38,573 nt of DNA. It comes from Hymenobacter frigidus (GTDB taxonomy: Bacteria > Bacteroidota > Bacteroidia > Cytophagales > Hymenobacteraceae). The notes beneath the pieces are model-generated. The model searched no databases and was not told the DNA's origin. It worked only from the letters and a program-made list of their open reading frames with translations. A program made the position numbers and the translations under genes. Location: assembly GCF_014640435.1 (NCBI RefSeq), contig NZ_BMGY01000040.1, positions 1-38,573 of the forward strand, written 5' to 3'. The first letter of the stretch is position 1, and every line of letters starts with the position of its first letter. This document shows, one piece after another, positions 6,170-15,169 of the stretch.

Positions 6170-8167
6170 TTATTGGCCCGTGAGCACCAAACGTGAACCC
6201 AGCGCCCGTTGTAGGTCAGGCAAGTCGTATCGGCTGAGCACGCCGGGCAAAGCCGACGAATACGCCTCCCTGCGCGTGGGCTGCAGCAGCGTTTGGGCCA
6301 GGGAAACCGGCATTTGCGTCAGCACTAGGCGGTGAATTGCTGGGAAAAGCGTGGCAGCGTGCAGGGCTACCGCTGCGGCGCGGCCCCGCGCCTGCACTAC
6401 CAGGGGGGCGCCTCGCAGCCGGTCGTCGGTCTCAATCCAAGCAAGTAGGGTGTGCACATCAAGCACGCGCTGGGCCAGCAGCGGGCGCCCGATGTGGAGG
6501 CTTAGAATAGCTGGCCGGTACTCCGCATTGTAGTACTTGGGGTCGTTGTACACCGGCGGGTCAGCGGTTTCGCCAAAGCCGCGCAGGTCCGCCAGGAGCA
6601 CGGCGGTGCGTTGCCGTTGGCAGGCCTGCCAAAGGGCTAGGCTGTCAACGTAAGCACTTTTACCCTGGTCGGGCAGCCAAAGGGTGATTCCTGCGCAGCG
6701 CCCGGACCCCGGGGGCAGCAGCAGCAGCACAGGCAGTGGCGGTTCGCCCGGCCGGCGCAGAATCAGCCGGTGCCAAAGCATCCCATTTTGGCGCAGGGTG
6801 TCGCGGGTCTCGGCCGTCACCGGCATGTTGGCTGCTGGTTTTGGCAATCCCAATTGCTGATGGACCGCGGCCGCCAGGGCGGCGCCGGTCAGCGCCGGCC
6901 GGCGACGCGCCAGCTCCTGCGCCCGCGCCTGGTGCTGGCCGGCGAGCGACGCTTCCGTGCGGTAAGCCGTGTTGACCTGACCGGTGCTGGTGCACTGCAA
7001 CTGCCCGGCCGGCAGCGTGTGCAGTGTGGGTTCGTGCACCGGGCGGGGGTCGTTGCAGAGCCAGCGCCGAAACCATTCTACGGCGGCCTCGCGCTTGGGC
7101 TGGGAAATGCCGTGGCCATCGTCGTAAGTGAACAAGCTCATCTGCTCGCTTTTGCCCAGGGCGGCGTAAGCCCGTCGGCTTTCGGCATAAGCCGCTTCGA
7201 TGCTGGTGTAATCCACAAAATCGTACCGGCCGGCCAGCACCAGCAGCGGCTTGGGCGCAAACAAGATGAGCCAGTCGGGCACGTCCAGGCGCGCCTGTCC
7301 GGCGCCCGGCAGCTGGACGCAGCCGTCGGCTGGGCCGGTCAATTCCAGGGTGCGTTCGCCGCTGGCCACGTAGCTGCAGAGCGCCGCTACTTTCACCCGC
7401 TCGTCCAGGCCCATGAAGTAGGCGGCCTGGGTCGCGCCGCCGGAATTGCCGAGGCAGCCGATGCGGGCAGCGTCCACGTCCGGCCGGGTGAGCAGGTAGT
7501 CGAGACCCCGCACGTTGTCCCACAGCTCTTCGGCCGCCACGCTGGTGCCTATCAGGGTGGCACCCGCGTTGAGCAGCGTGTGCTCGGTGGTGCCCCCGCG
7601 GGCCAGCCCCTGGCCTTTGGCATCGGTCATCTGCAGACGCTCGCCCTGGGAGATGGGGTCGATGACGAGCACCACGAAGCCATTGGTGGCAAACAGCAGC
7701 GCTGTTTTTTGGTAGGATGCCGTGGCTTTGGCCTCCGGCTCGTGCCCGCAAAACAGCAGCACCGCGGGCCGCCGGCCCGGTCCGGCCGGCACATACACGT
7801 TGGCCGTGACGTGGTGGCCCGGCGTGCTTTCGTACACTACTTTTTCAATGCGCAGGCCCAGTTCCGGACGCGGCACCTGGCCCGTGACTTGGGCCCGCAA
7901 CGGGGTGCGGAGCGGGAGCGGCCCCAGCACCCGGCGAAACCGGGCCCGCACGCTGTCCTGGTAGATGACCGTGCCCGCGGCTGAGGCCACCGCAGCGGCT
8001 AACTCGGCCGCCCGGGGTGTGTACTGCCGGTGCATGGCCTGCAAGAGGTAGGTGTTGAGCGTGGTTGGTGCTTTCCAGTCCAGCACATCGGCCGGCTTTT
8101 GCGCCCGGACGGGAAGCCCGGTCAGTACCAGCAGAGCGGCCACGACCGCGAGCAAGCCCCTACGCAT
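6170..8167 (-). CDS. Secreted tandem alpha/beta-hydrolase, probable carbohydrate esterase
   Basis: A 665-residue exported protein with signal peptide MRRGLLAVVAALLVLTGLPV, cleaved after RAQ. The first alpha/beta-hydrolase domain (about residues 100-375) has a complete triad: nucleophile S242 in GCLGNSGGA, D316 in GRYDFVD and H352 in DDGHGIS. A second alpha/beta-hydrolase-like region (about 430-650) retains fold-like strands (LPVLLLLPPG, VLLADLRGFGET), but its nucleophile elbow reads QARGRAA, with no serine, so it is probably non-catalytic. Relatives are annotated acetyl xylan esterase-like and are frequent in pectin loci, where some remove methyl or acetyl esters. Its place as the last gene of the galacturonate operon supports pectin de-esterification in the periplasm. 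The substrate cannot be read from the sequence. Confidence 0.75.
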   Translation of the reverse strand: MRRGLLAVVAALLVLTGLPVRAQKPADVLDWKAPTTLNTYLLQAMHRQYTPRAAELAAAVASAAGTVIYQDSVRARFRRVLGPLPLRTPLRAQVTGQVPRPELGLRIEKVVYESTPGHHVTANVYVPAGPGRRPAVLLFCGHEPEAKATASYQKTALLFATNGFVVLVIDPISQGERLQMTDAKGQGLARGGTTEHTLLNAGATLIGTSVAAEELWDNVRGLDYLLTRPDVDAARIGCLGNSGGATQAAYFMGLDERVKVAALCSYVASGERTLELTGPADGCVQLPGAGQARLDVPDWLILFAPKPLLVLAGRYDFVDYTSIEAAYAESRRAYAALGKSEQMSLFTYDDGHGISQPKREAAVEWFRRWLCNDPRPVHEPTLHTLPAGQLQCTSTGQVNTAYRTEASLAGQHQARAQELARRRPALTGAALAAAVHQQLGLPKPAANMPVTAETRDTLRQNGMLWHRLILRRPGEPPLPVLLLLPPGSGRCAGITLWLPDQGKSAYVDSLALWQACQRQRTAVLLADLRGFGETADPPVYNDPKYYNAEYRPAILSLHIGRPLLAQRVLDVHTLLAWIETDDRLRGAPLVVQARGRAAAVALHAATLFPAIHRLVLTQMPVSLAQTLLQPTRREAYSSALPGVLSRYDLPDLQRALGSRLVLTGQ

Positions 8168-8227
8168 CGGCGGGCCCGCCCTTTGCGGCCGCGGCTAGCG
8201 AACCCGGCGAAGCCCCAGGCCAAGTTC

Positions 8228-8695
8228 TCACGAGGCCTGTTTTTGGGACTGCCACAACACCACCTGCCAGCCCTTCTTCCGGTCCTTCACCTGCACCACC
8301 ACGTACTTGAGGTGGGCCAGATTGGCGGTGCCGTCGGGCTTATTGGGCAGGGTGATGAGGATAGTGCCGTTGACAACGGCGGTTTTGCCGTCGGCGTAGG
8401 CGCGCACGTTCAGGGCTTCTATTTCAATCTTGTCGTACTGGCTTTTGCCATCGCGGATGCTCTGGATATAGTCCGCCTTGCCGTTCTGCTTGCCGTTGGA
8501 GTGCGTGTACACCAGGTCATCGGCAAATACTTTCTCCAGAAAGGCGTAATCCTTTTTTACCTGGGCCTCGAAGCGCTGACGCTCCAAGGCTTCCACTTCT
8601 TTTTGGGCGTCGGCGTTCGAAATCATGGGGTGCAAAGCGTTGGCGGAGGCCATGCCCAGAACAAGCAGCAGAGCCAGCGATAGAATTTTCTTCAT
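8228..8695 (-). CDS. Secreted NTF2/SnoaL-like (DUF4440-type) protein
   Basis: A 155-residue protein with signal peptide MKKILSLALLLVLGMASANA. The mature part is a single cone-shaped NTF2-like domain: VEALERQRFEAQVKKDY, FLEKVFADDLVYTHSNG, then beta strands ending in WQVVLWQSQ. The pattern (helix, D-D-L-x-Y-x-H, G-x-A-x-V-x-G) matches DUF4440/SnoaL-like proteins, many of which have no assigned reaction. The start at 8695 is chosen because it gives an intact signal peptide; longer in-frame forms would overlap the transporter gene. It lies between exuT and the esterase in the same orientation, so it is probably part of the uronate operon. Its role is unknown; a periplasmic small-molecule binder or lyase is possible. 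Confidence 0.75.
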   Translation of the reverse strand: MKKILSLALLLVLGMASANALHPMISNADAQKEVEALERQRFEAQVKKDYAFLEKVFADDLVYTHSNGKQNGKADYIQSIRDGKSQYDKIEIEALNVRAYADGKTAVVNGTILITLPNKPDGTANLAHLKYVVVQVKDRKKGWQVVLWQSQKQAS

Positions 8696-8730
8696 AAGAA
8701 TACGGCCAGCAACCTGGCGTGAAAAGGAGG

Positions 8731-10125
8731 CTAGTCGAGGGCTATTGGCTTCATGCGCGGGGCCAGGAAGTGCATCAACACCCAGGCCAACAGGTAAGCA
8801 CCGCCGCAAATCAGGAACATGATGAAGTACGCCTTGTCGAGTTGCCCGATGCTTTCGTAGTACACGAACATGCGCTTCTGCACCAGCGCCGAGAGCAGGA
8901 TGCCGCCCAGCCCGCCGGCCATGCCGCCGATGCCGGTGACCGAGGCCACCGCCCGCTTCGGGAACATGTCCGACACGGTGGTGAAGATGTTGGCGCTCCA
9001 GGCCTGGTGCGCCGCCGCCGCAATGCCAATAACCAGCACGGCCAGCCACAGGTCAATCCGGCCCAGGTACTGGGCAAACACAATCGGGAACACGCAGCAG
9101 GCAATGAGCAGCATCGACAGCTTACGGGCCTGGAAAGCGGGCATGCCGTTGCGAATAAATCTGAGCGGAATCCAGCCCCCGCCCACGCTGCCGATGGTGG
9201 ACAGCATGTACACCGCCGCCACCGGCAGGGCCACGGCCGTGCCTTTTAGCCCGTACTGCTTATTCAGGAAATCGGGCAACCAAAACAGGTAGAACCACCA
9301 GATGGGGTCGGTCAGGAACTTGCCCACCACGAAGGCCCAGGTCTGGCGAAACGTGAGCAGCCGAAACCACGACACCTTGGCTAGTTCCGCCCCGGCCTCA
9401 GCGGGCTGGTCAGCCGCGTCGCTGTGGATGTAGTCGAACTCGGCCTTGCTCAGGCGGGCCTGCCGGGCCGGCACTTCGTAGTAGATGAACCACAAAATCA
9501 GCCACACGAACCCCAGGGCACCGGTGATGACGAAGGCCCACTGCCACCCTATCGTTTCGGCAATAAGCGGCACGGTGAGCGGCGCAATAATGGCACCCAC
9601 GTTGGAGCCCGAGTTGAAAATGCCGGTGGCCAGCGCCCGCTCGCGCTGCGGAAACCATTCGGCCGTGGTTTTGATGGCGGCCGGAAAGTTGCCGGCCTCC
9701 GTGACGCCCAGAAACGCCCGCGCCACGCTGAAACCCAGCGTGCTGCTCACCAGCGCGTGCCCGATGGCCGCCAGGCTCCACAAAAAAGTGGACAAAGCAT
9801 AGCCGATTTTGGTCCCCAGCTTATCGATGAGGCGGCCCGCGCCCACCATGCCCAGCGAATACGCCACCTTAAAGGCAATTTCGATGTTGGCGTAGTCGCC
9901 CGCGTTCCACTTAAACTCGGTTTCGAGGTAGGGCTTGAGCAGCGAAATCACGGCCCGGTCGAGGTAGTTGACCGTGGTGGCGAAGAACACCAGCCCGCAG
10001 ATGGTCCAGCGGTATTTGCCCATGGCGGCATTGGCCGTGGCCAGCGGCGAGGCGGAAAGGCTTTGAGCGGAGGCGGGCGTCATCGGGAGTGAGAATTTTA
10101 GAGCGAGTGGGTTGACAACGGTCAT
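8731..10125 (-). CDS. exuT: MFS hexuronate transporter, ExuT type
   Basis: A 464-residue major facilitator superfamily permease of the anion:cation symporter group. About twelve hydrophobic segments are visible, starting at RWTICGLVFFATTVNYLDRA, which carries the NYLDR motif typical of ExuT/GudP relatives. Other family markers are FLGVTEAGNFPAAIKTTAEW and FPQRERALATGIFNSGSN. It would import galacturonate and glucuronate with protons across the inner membrane. It lies 25 bases after the KDPG aldolase gene, in the catabolic operon, so its substrate is most likely galacturonate released by GH28/GH105. The start at 10125 yields a 34-residue hydrophilic leader; the methionine at 10023 (MGKYRWTIC) is an alternative that matches usual ExuT N-termini better. 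Confidence 0.88.
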   Translation of the reverse strand: MTVVNPLALKFSLPMTPASAQSLSASPLATANAAMGKYRWTICGLVFFATTVNYLDRAVISLLKPYLETEFKWNAGDYANIEIAFKVAYSLGMVGAGRLIDKLGTKIGYALSTFLWSLAAIGHALVSSTLGFSVARAFLGVTEAGNFPAAIKTTAEWFPQRERALATGIFNSGSNVGAIIAPLTVPLIAETIGWQWAFVITGALGFVWLILWFIYYEVPARQARLSKAEFDYIHSDAADQPAEAGAELAKVSWFRLLTFRQTWAFVVGKFLTDPIWWFYLFWLPDFLNKQYGLKGTAVALPVAAVYMLSTIGSVGGGWIPLRFIRNGMPAFQARKLSMLLIACCVFPIVFAQYLGRIDLWLAVLVIGIAAAAHQAWSANIFTTVSDMFPKRAVASVTGIGGMAGGLGGILLSALVQKRMFVYYESIGQLDKAYFIMFLICGGAYLLAWVLMHFLAPRMKPIALD

Positions 10126-10150
10126 GCGGAGGGCAGCACGACGTTCGTAT

Positions 10151-10819
10151 TCAATCCTTGTTCAGCGTTGCGACATATTGCATCAGCTCGCCAATGCGGA
10201 CGGCCAGGGCATGGGTATCGTCGGCATTTTTGAAGAGCTGCGAACCTATGCCCACCGCATTCACGCCCGCCCCAAACCAGGCCGAAACGCTTTCGCGGGT
10301 GGGCTCCACGCCGCCCGTCACCATGAGTTTGATGTGGGGCATGGGGCCGCGCAGGGCTTTCACATAATCGGGGCCCACCATATTGCCGGGGAATATTTTT
10401 ACCACCGCCGCGCCCAGCTGGCTGGCGTTGTAAATTTCGGTGGGCGTAAGGGCGCCAGGCAGCCATGGAATGTCGTGGGTGCGGCACACCTCCGCAACCT
10501 CAGCAGTGGCCAGCGGCTGCACCACAAAGGCCGCGCCCGCCGCGATGAACTGCTCGGCCTCCACGGCCTTATAGATGGTACCGATGCCGAGCACCATTTC
10601 CGGGCAGCTCCCGGCGACAAACGCCTGCAGTTGCGTGAACACCTCCAGCGCGCCTTCGCCCCGGTTCACGAACTCAAACACCCGGATGCCGCCCGCGTAG
10701 CACGCCTGCACAATGCGCTGCGCGTAGGCCGGGTCGGCGTGGTAGAATACCGGCACCACGGGGTAGCGCAGCAAGGTAGCGAGGGTTTCGGCAGCCGTAT
10801 GGCGGGGCATAGTTTCCAT
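10151..10819 (-). CDS. eda: 2-dehydro-3-deoxy-phosphogluconate (KDPG) aldolase
   Basis: A 222-residue class I aldolase that splits KDPG into pyruvate and glyceraldehyde-3-phosphate and can also act on 4-hydroxy-2-oxoglutarate. Family signatures: the catalytic Glu region GIRVFEFVNRGEGALEVF, substrate-binding GIGTI, Schiff-base lysine in VVKIFPGN, and the phosphate-binding MVTGGVEPT and GIGSQLF segments. Its ATG lies six bases beyond the kdgK stop, so the two are tightly coupled and perform the last two steps of uronate breakdown in the cytoplasm. A second possible start three codons later (MPRHTAAE) would make almost no difference. Confidence 0.93.
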   Translation of the reverse strand: METMPRHTAAETLATLLRYPVVPVFYHADPAYAQRIVQACYAGGIRVFEFVNRGEGALEVFTQLQAFVAGSCPEMVLGIGTIYKAVEAEQFIAAGAAFVVQPLATAEVAEVCRTHDIPWLPGALTPTEIYNASQLGAAVVKIFPGNMVGPDYVKALRGPMPHIKLMVTGGVEPTRESVSAWFGAGVNAVGIGSQLFKNADDTHALAVRIGELMQYVATLNKD

Positions 10820-10825
10820 TGATTT

Positions 10826-11836
10826 TTAGCGCAGTAAGCGGCCGCTGGTGTTGCCGCGCATGATTTCTTCTACCTCGGCCACGGTCACCAGATTAATGTC
10901 GCCGTGAATGGTGTGCTTGAGGGCCGACGCGGCCACGCCGAAGGTGAGGGCCTGCTGGGGATTGTCGTAAGTGAGCGAGCCGTAGATAAAGCCGGCCATA
11001 AAGGCGTCGCCGCCCCCGATGCGGTCCACAATCGGGTTAAGGTCGTAGGTGACGGTTTCGAGAAACTGCTGGCCGTCGTAGAACAAGCCTTTCAGGCCGT
11101 TGTGCGAGGCGCTGTGGGTTTTGCGGCGGGTTGTAACGACCTGCTTGATTTGCGGAAACCGCGCCATCACCTGCTGGGCTACGGACACGAACTTGCTGTC
11201 GGTGCCGGGCTGTGGTTTGATGCCGAACAGGTCGTCGGCATCGTTCTCCGAGCAGACCACGACATCGCATCCGGCTACCAATTCCGACATCACGGCCTGG
11301 GCCGTCTGGCCGTACTGCCACAGGTTGCGGCGGTAGTTCACATCGGCCGATACGGTGAGGCCGAGGCGGCGCGCGGCGGCAATGGCCTGGCGCGTGGCCT
11401 CGGCCGTGCTGGCCGAAATGGCGGGCGTAATACCCGTCCAGTGCAACCAGCCGGCATCTTTCAGGATTTCATCCCAGTTGAACGCCGCCGGGTCGAGGTG
11501 GGCGAAGGCCGAGTTGGCACGGTCGTACACCACTTTGCTGGGCCGCATCCCCGCCCCTACTTCCAGAAAATACAGCCCCAGCCGGTCGCCTTGGAACACG
11601 GTCGCGTCCATGTTCACGCCCAGAGCGCGGAAGTGCCGGGCGGCGGCGTGCCCCAGGTCGTTGGCCGGGAAGCAGGTGACGTGCGCGGCGGGCACGCCTA
11701 GGCCCGCCAGCGCAGCGCCCACGTTGGCATCGCCGCCGCCGTAGGTGATTTCGAGGCTGGCCGCCTGCGCGAACCGGTAATTCAGCGGCGGCGCGAGCCG
11801 CATCATGATTTCACCGAACGTGACAACTTGCTTCAT
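10826..11836 (-). CDS. kdgK: 2-keto-3-deoxygluconate kinase (PfkB family)
   Basis: A 336-residue ribokinase/PfkB-family sugar kinase. It begins with the typical TFGEIMMRLAPP strand, has the substrate-lid and glycine-pair region GGGDANVGAALAGLG, and ends with the PfkB signature DRIGGGDAFMAGFIYG containing the catalytic Asp. The sequence best fits KDG kinases, and the neighbours (UxaC, UxaA and UxaB upstream, KDPG aldolase downstream) all converge on KDG. It would phosphorylate KDG to KDPG with ATP in the cytoplasm, serving both the galacturonate (Uxa) and the unsaturated-uronate (Kdu) branches. A 156-base gap with a large hairpin separates it from uxaC. Confidence 0.92.
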   Translation of the reverse strand: MKQVVTFGEIMMRLAPPLNYRFAQAASLEITYGGGDANVGAALAGLGVPAAHVTCFPANDLGHAAARHFRALGVNMDATVFQGDRLGLYFLEVGAGMRPSKVVYDRANSAFAHLDPAAFNWDEILKDAGWLHWTGITPAISASTAEATRQAIAAARRLGLTVSADVNYRRNLWQYGQTAQAVMSELVAGCDVVVCSENDADDLFGIKPQPGTDSKFVSVAQQVMARFPQIKQVVTTRRKTHSASHNGLKGLFYDGQQFLETVTYDLNPIVDRIGGGDAFMAGFIYGSLTYDNPQQALTFGVAASALKHTIHGDINLVTVAEVEEIMRGNTSGRLLR

Positions 11837-11879
11837 TATGGGTGTGTGGTTGATAATTAGTCTCTAAAAAACCTCTTGT

Positions 11880-11975
11880 CATCCTGAGCGCAGCGAGGGA
11901 CCTTATCACGTCTGCGCCGGTTGGATTACTACACTTCGTTCGCCGGTGATAAGGTCCTTCGCTGCGCTCAGGATG
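11880..11975. repeat. Palindromic intergenic repeat, 30-nt arms
   Basis: Arms at 11880-11909 (beginning CATCCTGAGCGCAGCGA) and 11946-11975 are reverse complements at 29 of 30 positions, around a 36-base centre. The arm text resembles the dispersed hairpins widespread in Hymenobacter-like genomes. It lies between uxaC and kdgK, where it could tune mRNA stability or terminate some transcripts. Confidence 0.8.
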
Positions 11976-11992
11976 GCAAAAGAAAGCAATTG

Positions 11993-13426
11993 TTACGCGG
12001 ATACAGCAGCAGTTTCCGCCACTTTATCGAAACCAAAATATTCCTTGGCGTTGCCGTAGCAGATGTTTTGCACCGTACGGCCCAGTAATTCCATATCGGC
12101 GGGCAGCTCACCGTTTTCCACGTCGTTACCGAGCAGATTGCAGAGCACACGGCGGAAATACTCGTGGCGCGGGTACGAGAGAAAGCTGCGCGAGTCGGTG
12201 AGCATGCCCACAAAACGCGGCAGCAGTCCCATGTTGCTCAGGGCGTTGAGCTGCTTTTCCATGCCGTCCTTCTGGTCGAGGAACCACCAGCCGGAGCCGA
12301 ACTGCATTTTGCCGGCCACCGAACCGTCGTTGAAGTTGCCAATCATCGTCGCAATCAGGTCGTTGTCGGCCGGGTTGAGGTTGTAGATAATGGTTTTGGC
12401 CAGTTTGTCCTGGCGGTCGAGGCGGTCGAGAAAGGTGGAAAGGGCGCGGCCTTGCGGGAAGTCGCCGATGGAATCCCAGCCCGTATCAGGGCCTAGTTCG
12501 CGGAGCATGCGCGAATTGTTGTTGCGCAACGCGCCGAGGTGGTACTGCTGCGTCCAGCCCTTCTCCCAGTCCATCTCGGCCAGCAGCACCAGCATGGCGG
12601 CTTTGAATTGGTGGTTTTCGGCCGGAGTCAGCGCGCCGCCACCCCGGATTTTGCGGAAGCTGGCGGCTACTTCCGCCGGAGTGTATTCGGCCGCGTAGAT
12701 GTGCTCCAGGCCGTGGTCCGACAAGCGGCAGCCCACGCTGGCGAAGAAGTCGTGGCGGCGGCGCAGGGCCGTTTCCAGGTCTGCGAACGTGCTGATGCCT
12801 ACTGCGGCCGCCGTGCCCAGCTCGTCGAGGTAGGCGTTGTAGCTGGTCACGTCGTCCACGGCCATGGCCTTGTCGGCGCGGAAGGTAGGCAGCACGCGCA
12901 CTTCAAAACCGGAGGCGGCCAGGGCTTGGTGGTGTTCCAGCGAATCGGCGGGGTCGTCGGTGGTGCACAGGGTTTCGACCTGCATCTTTTTCAGCAGGCT
13001 TTGCACCGAGTACTCGGGGGTTTGCAGCTTGGCGCTGCACTCGTCGTAGATGCGGCGGGCGCTGTCCTTGTTCAGCAGCTCCGTGATGCCGAAGTAACGC
13101 TGCAACTCCAGGTGCGTCCAATGGTAAAGGGGGTTGCGCAGGGTGTAGGGCACGGTTTCGGCCCATTTTTCAAACTTCTCCCAGTCCGACGCATCGCCGG
13201 TGATGTAGCGCTCGGATACGCCGTTGGCCCGCATGGCGCGCCACTTGTAGTGGTCGCCGGACAGCCAGATTTGGGTAATATTTTCAAACTGCTTGTCCCC
13301 GGCAATCTGGTCGGGCAGCAGGTGGTTGTGGTAGTCGATAATGGGCATCGGCTTCGCGTACTCGTGGTAGAGCGTGCGGGCCGTGGCGGTCTTAAGCAGG
13401 AAATCGGCGGAAAGAAAGGGCTTCAT
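11993..13426 (-). CDS. uxaC: Glucuronate/galacturonate isomerase
   Basis: A 477-residue uronate isomerase of the amidohydrolase-like family, the usual family length. It converts D-galacturonate to D-tagaturonate (and glucuronate to fructuronate). The metal-binding IIDYHNHLLPDQIA segment at residues 29-42 carries the HxH pair, followed by family blocks WRAMRANGV, YHWTHLELQRYFGI, TTDDPADSL and LTDSRSFLSYPRHEYFRR. The gene lies between uxaA and kdgK and catalyses the first cytoplasmic step for the galacturonate branch. A second, truncated copy of its 5' half lies at 35632-36393, about 83 percent identical in protein by my count over 242 residues. Confidence 0.95.
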   Translation of the reverse strand: MKPFLSADFLLKTATARTLYHEYAKPMPIIDYHNHLLPDQIAGDKQFENITQIWLSGDHYKWRAMRANGVSERYITGDASDWEKFEKWAETVPYTLRNPLYHWTHLELQRYFGITELLNKDSARRIYDECSAKLQTPEYSVQSLLKKMQVETLCTTDDPADSLEHHQALAASGFEVRVLPTFRADKAMAVDDVTSYNAYLDELGTAAAVGISTFADLETALRRRHDFFASVGCRLSDHGLEHIYAAEYTPAEVAASFRKIRGGGALTPAENHQFKAAMLVLLAEMDWEKGWTQQYHLGALRNNNSRMLRELGPDTGWDSIGDFPQGRALSTFLDRLDRQDKLAKTIIYNLNPADNDLIATMIGNFNDGSVAGKMQFGSGWWFLDQKDGMEKQLNALSNMGLLPRFVGMLTDSRSFLSYPRHEYFRRVLCNLLGNDVENGELPADMELLGRTVQNICYGNAKEYFGFDKVAETAAVSA

Positions 13427-13445
13427 AATTTTCTTAATTCATTAA

Positions 13446-13489
13446 AGCGTCATGCCCATCTGGCGTCCGCGCAGCCGGAGCATGACGCT
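13446..13489. repeat. Short intergenic hairpin between uxaA and uxaC
   Basis: AGCGTCATGC (13446-13455) and GCATGACGCT (13480-13489) form a perfect 10-bp stem with a GC-rich 24-base loop. There is no T tract, so it is more likely a REP-like stability element than a terminator. Confidence 0.6.
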
Positions 13490-13504
13490 ACATTTTCAAT
13501 TTCT

Positions 13505-15157
13505 CTACAGGGAAACCCCACGTTTCCACGGGATAAAATCGGTCTGGTCGTGGCGCACGGCGGCTACCTCCTCGCCGCTGGCCACGCGGATGACGTAATC
13601 GAGAATCCGCGCGCCGGCTTGCTCGATGGTTTCTTCGCCGTCAATCACGGTGCCGGTGTTCACGTCGATGATGTCGGGCATGCGGCGGGCCAGAGCCGTG
13701 TTGCTGGCCACTTTGATAACGGGGGCAATGGGGTTGCCAGTAGGCGTACCCAAACCCGTGGTAAACAGCACGATATTGGCCCCTGAGCCCACTTCGGCCG
13801 TGGTGGATTCCACGTCGTTACCGGGCGTGCAGAGCAGGTTCAGACCGGGCTTGGTCACCAGTTCCGGGTAGTCGAGCACCGCCACCACGGGCGAGGAACC
13901 GCCCTTGCGGGCCGCACCCGCCGATTTCATAGCGTCGGTAATCAGTCCGTCCCGGATGTTGCCCGGCGAGGGGTTCATGTCGAAGCCCGAACCCACGGCC
14001 ACGGCGCTGTCGCCATAGGCCTTCATCAGGCTGCTGAAACGTTCGGCGGTTTCCTGGTTCACGCTACGGTCCACCAGTTCCTGCTCTACGCCGCACAGCT
14101 CCGGGAATTCAGCCAGAATAACTGTGCCGCCCAGCGCCACCAGCAGGTCGGAAACGTGGCCCAGTGCCGGGTTGGCCGAAATGCCGGAGAAGCCGTCGGA
14201 CCCGCCGCATTCCAGGCCGATGTTGAGGGCCTTGAGCGGGGCGGGCTCCCGCCGCGCCTGGTTGGCCAGCATCAGACCGGCAAAGGTTTGGCGTAGCGCC
14301 GTGCTAATAAGCGTTTCCTCGGTGCCCAGCTTCTGCTGGTCGAGGATGTAGAGTGGTTTGCTGAAGCTGGGGTCTCGCTTGGCAATTTCGTCCTGCAACA
14401 TGCTGGCCTGCGCGTTCTGGCAGCCCAGGCTGAGAACGGTGGCCCCGGCCACGTTGGGGTGCGTGATGTAGCCGGCCAGCAGGCCGCACAGGGTCTGGGC
14501 ATCTTGCCGGATGCCGCCGCAGCCGCCCTCGTGCGTGAGGAAGCGGATGCCGTCCACGTTCGGAAACGGGCGACTGTTGCGGGCCACGTCTACGCCGGCG
14601 GCCAAGTCGGCGCTCAGGATTTCCTCCACGGTTTTGCCGGCCTGCATCAGCTCCACCAGCTTGCGGGTTTCGGGCTGGTAGCTTTTGCGGCGGCCGTAGC
14701 CGAGGTCGGTTATCAGGGCCTCCTGCAGCACCTGAATGTTGCGGTTCTCGCAGAATACCAGCGGGATAACTAGCCAGTAGTTGGCCGTGCCCACGCGGCC
14801 ATCGGCGCGGTGGTAGCCCCGAAAGGTGCGGTTTTGCCAGGCGCTCACGTCGGGGGCGGTCCAGGGGGCGCGCGGCTGGGCGTGCTCGTCGTAGGAGTTG
14901 GTGGCGTGCTGAACATTGGCCGTGGTGAGGCGGCCGCCGGGGCGAATGGCCTCGCGGGCGGTGCCCACCAATACGCCGTACATGGTCACGGGCTGGCCCT
15001 GGCCCAGGCCCAGGGGCGCGAGCTTGTGCTTGGCCGGAATGGCCTCGGCGGTGGTGATAAACGTGCTTCCCCACGGCACCTCGGTGCCAATAGGCAGGTC
15101 GGCCAAGGCGACCAGCACATTGTCGGCGGGGTGAATACGGGCTACTTGGTGTTTCAC
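13505..15157 (-). CDS. uxaA: Altronate dehydratase
   Basis: A 550-residue dehydratase converting D-altronate to 2-keto-3-deoxygluconate. The N-terminal SAF-like domain (about residues 1-100, HPADNVLVALADLPIGTEVP) is followed by the metal-dependent catalytic domain with hallmark blocks FRGYHRADGRVGTANYW, THEGGCGG, LGCQNAQA, IGLECGGSDGFSGISANPAL and GSGFDMNPSPGNI. It is slightly longer than the E. coli enzyme, mainly through a linker after the SAF domain (about residues 85-115). It sits 12 bases after uxaB and is followed by uxaC after a small hairpin, which gives a complete Uxa branch in one transcription unit. Confidence 0.94.
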   Translation of the reverse strand: MKHQVARIHPADNVLVALADLPIGTEVPWGSTFITTAEAIPAKHKLAPLGLGQGQPVTMYGVLVGTAREAIRPGGRLTTANVQHATNSYDEHAQPRAPWTAPDVSAWQNRTFRGYHRADGRVGTANYWLVIPLVFCENRNIQVLQEALITDLGYGRRKSYQPETRKLVELMQAGKTVEEILSADLAAGVDVARNSRPFPNVDGIRFLTHEGGCGGIRQDAQTLCGLLAGYITHPNVAGATVLSLGCQNAQASMLQDEIAKRDPSFSKPLYILDQQKLGTEETLISTALRQTFAGLMLANQARREPAPLKALNIGLECGGSDGFSGISANPALGHVSDLLVALGGTVILAEFPELCGVEQELVDRSVNQETAERFSSLMKAYGDSAVAVGSGFDMNPSPGNIRDGLITDAMKSAGAARKGGSSPVVAVLDYPELVTKPGLNLLCTPGNDVESTTAEVGSGANIVLFTTGLGTPTGNPIAPVIKVASNTALARRMPDIIDVNTGTVIDGEETIEQAGARILDYVIRVASGEEVAAVRHDQTDFIPWKRGVSL

Positions 15158-15169
15158 GGGGCAGAAAGA

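Noticed and set aside
6770..7984. Long plus-strand open frame (404 codons) opposite the esterase gene
   Set aside because: High-GC antisense shadow: no recognisable domain, low-complexity composition, and the minus strand encodes a clear hydrolase.
12539..13786. Plus-strand open frame of 415 codons across uxaC and the end of uxaA
   Set aside because: It spans two well-supported genes on the opposite strand and has no motif.
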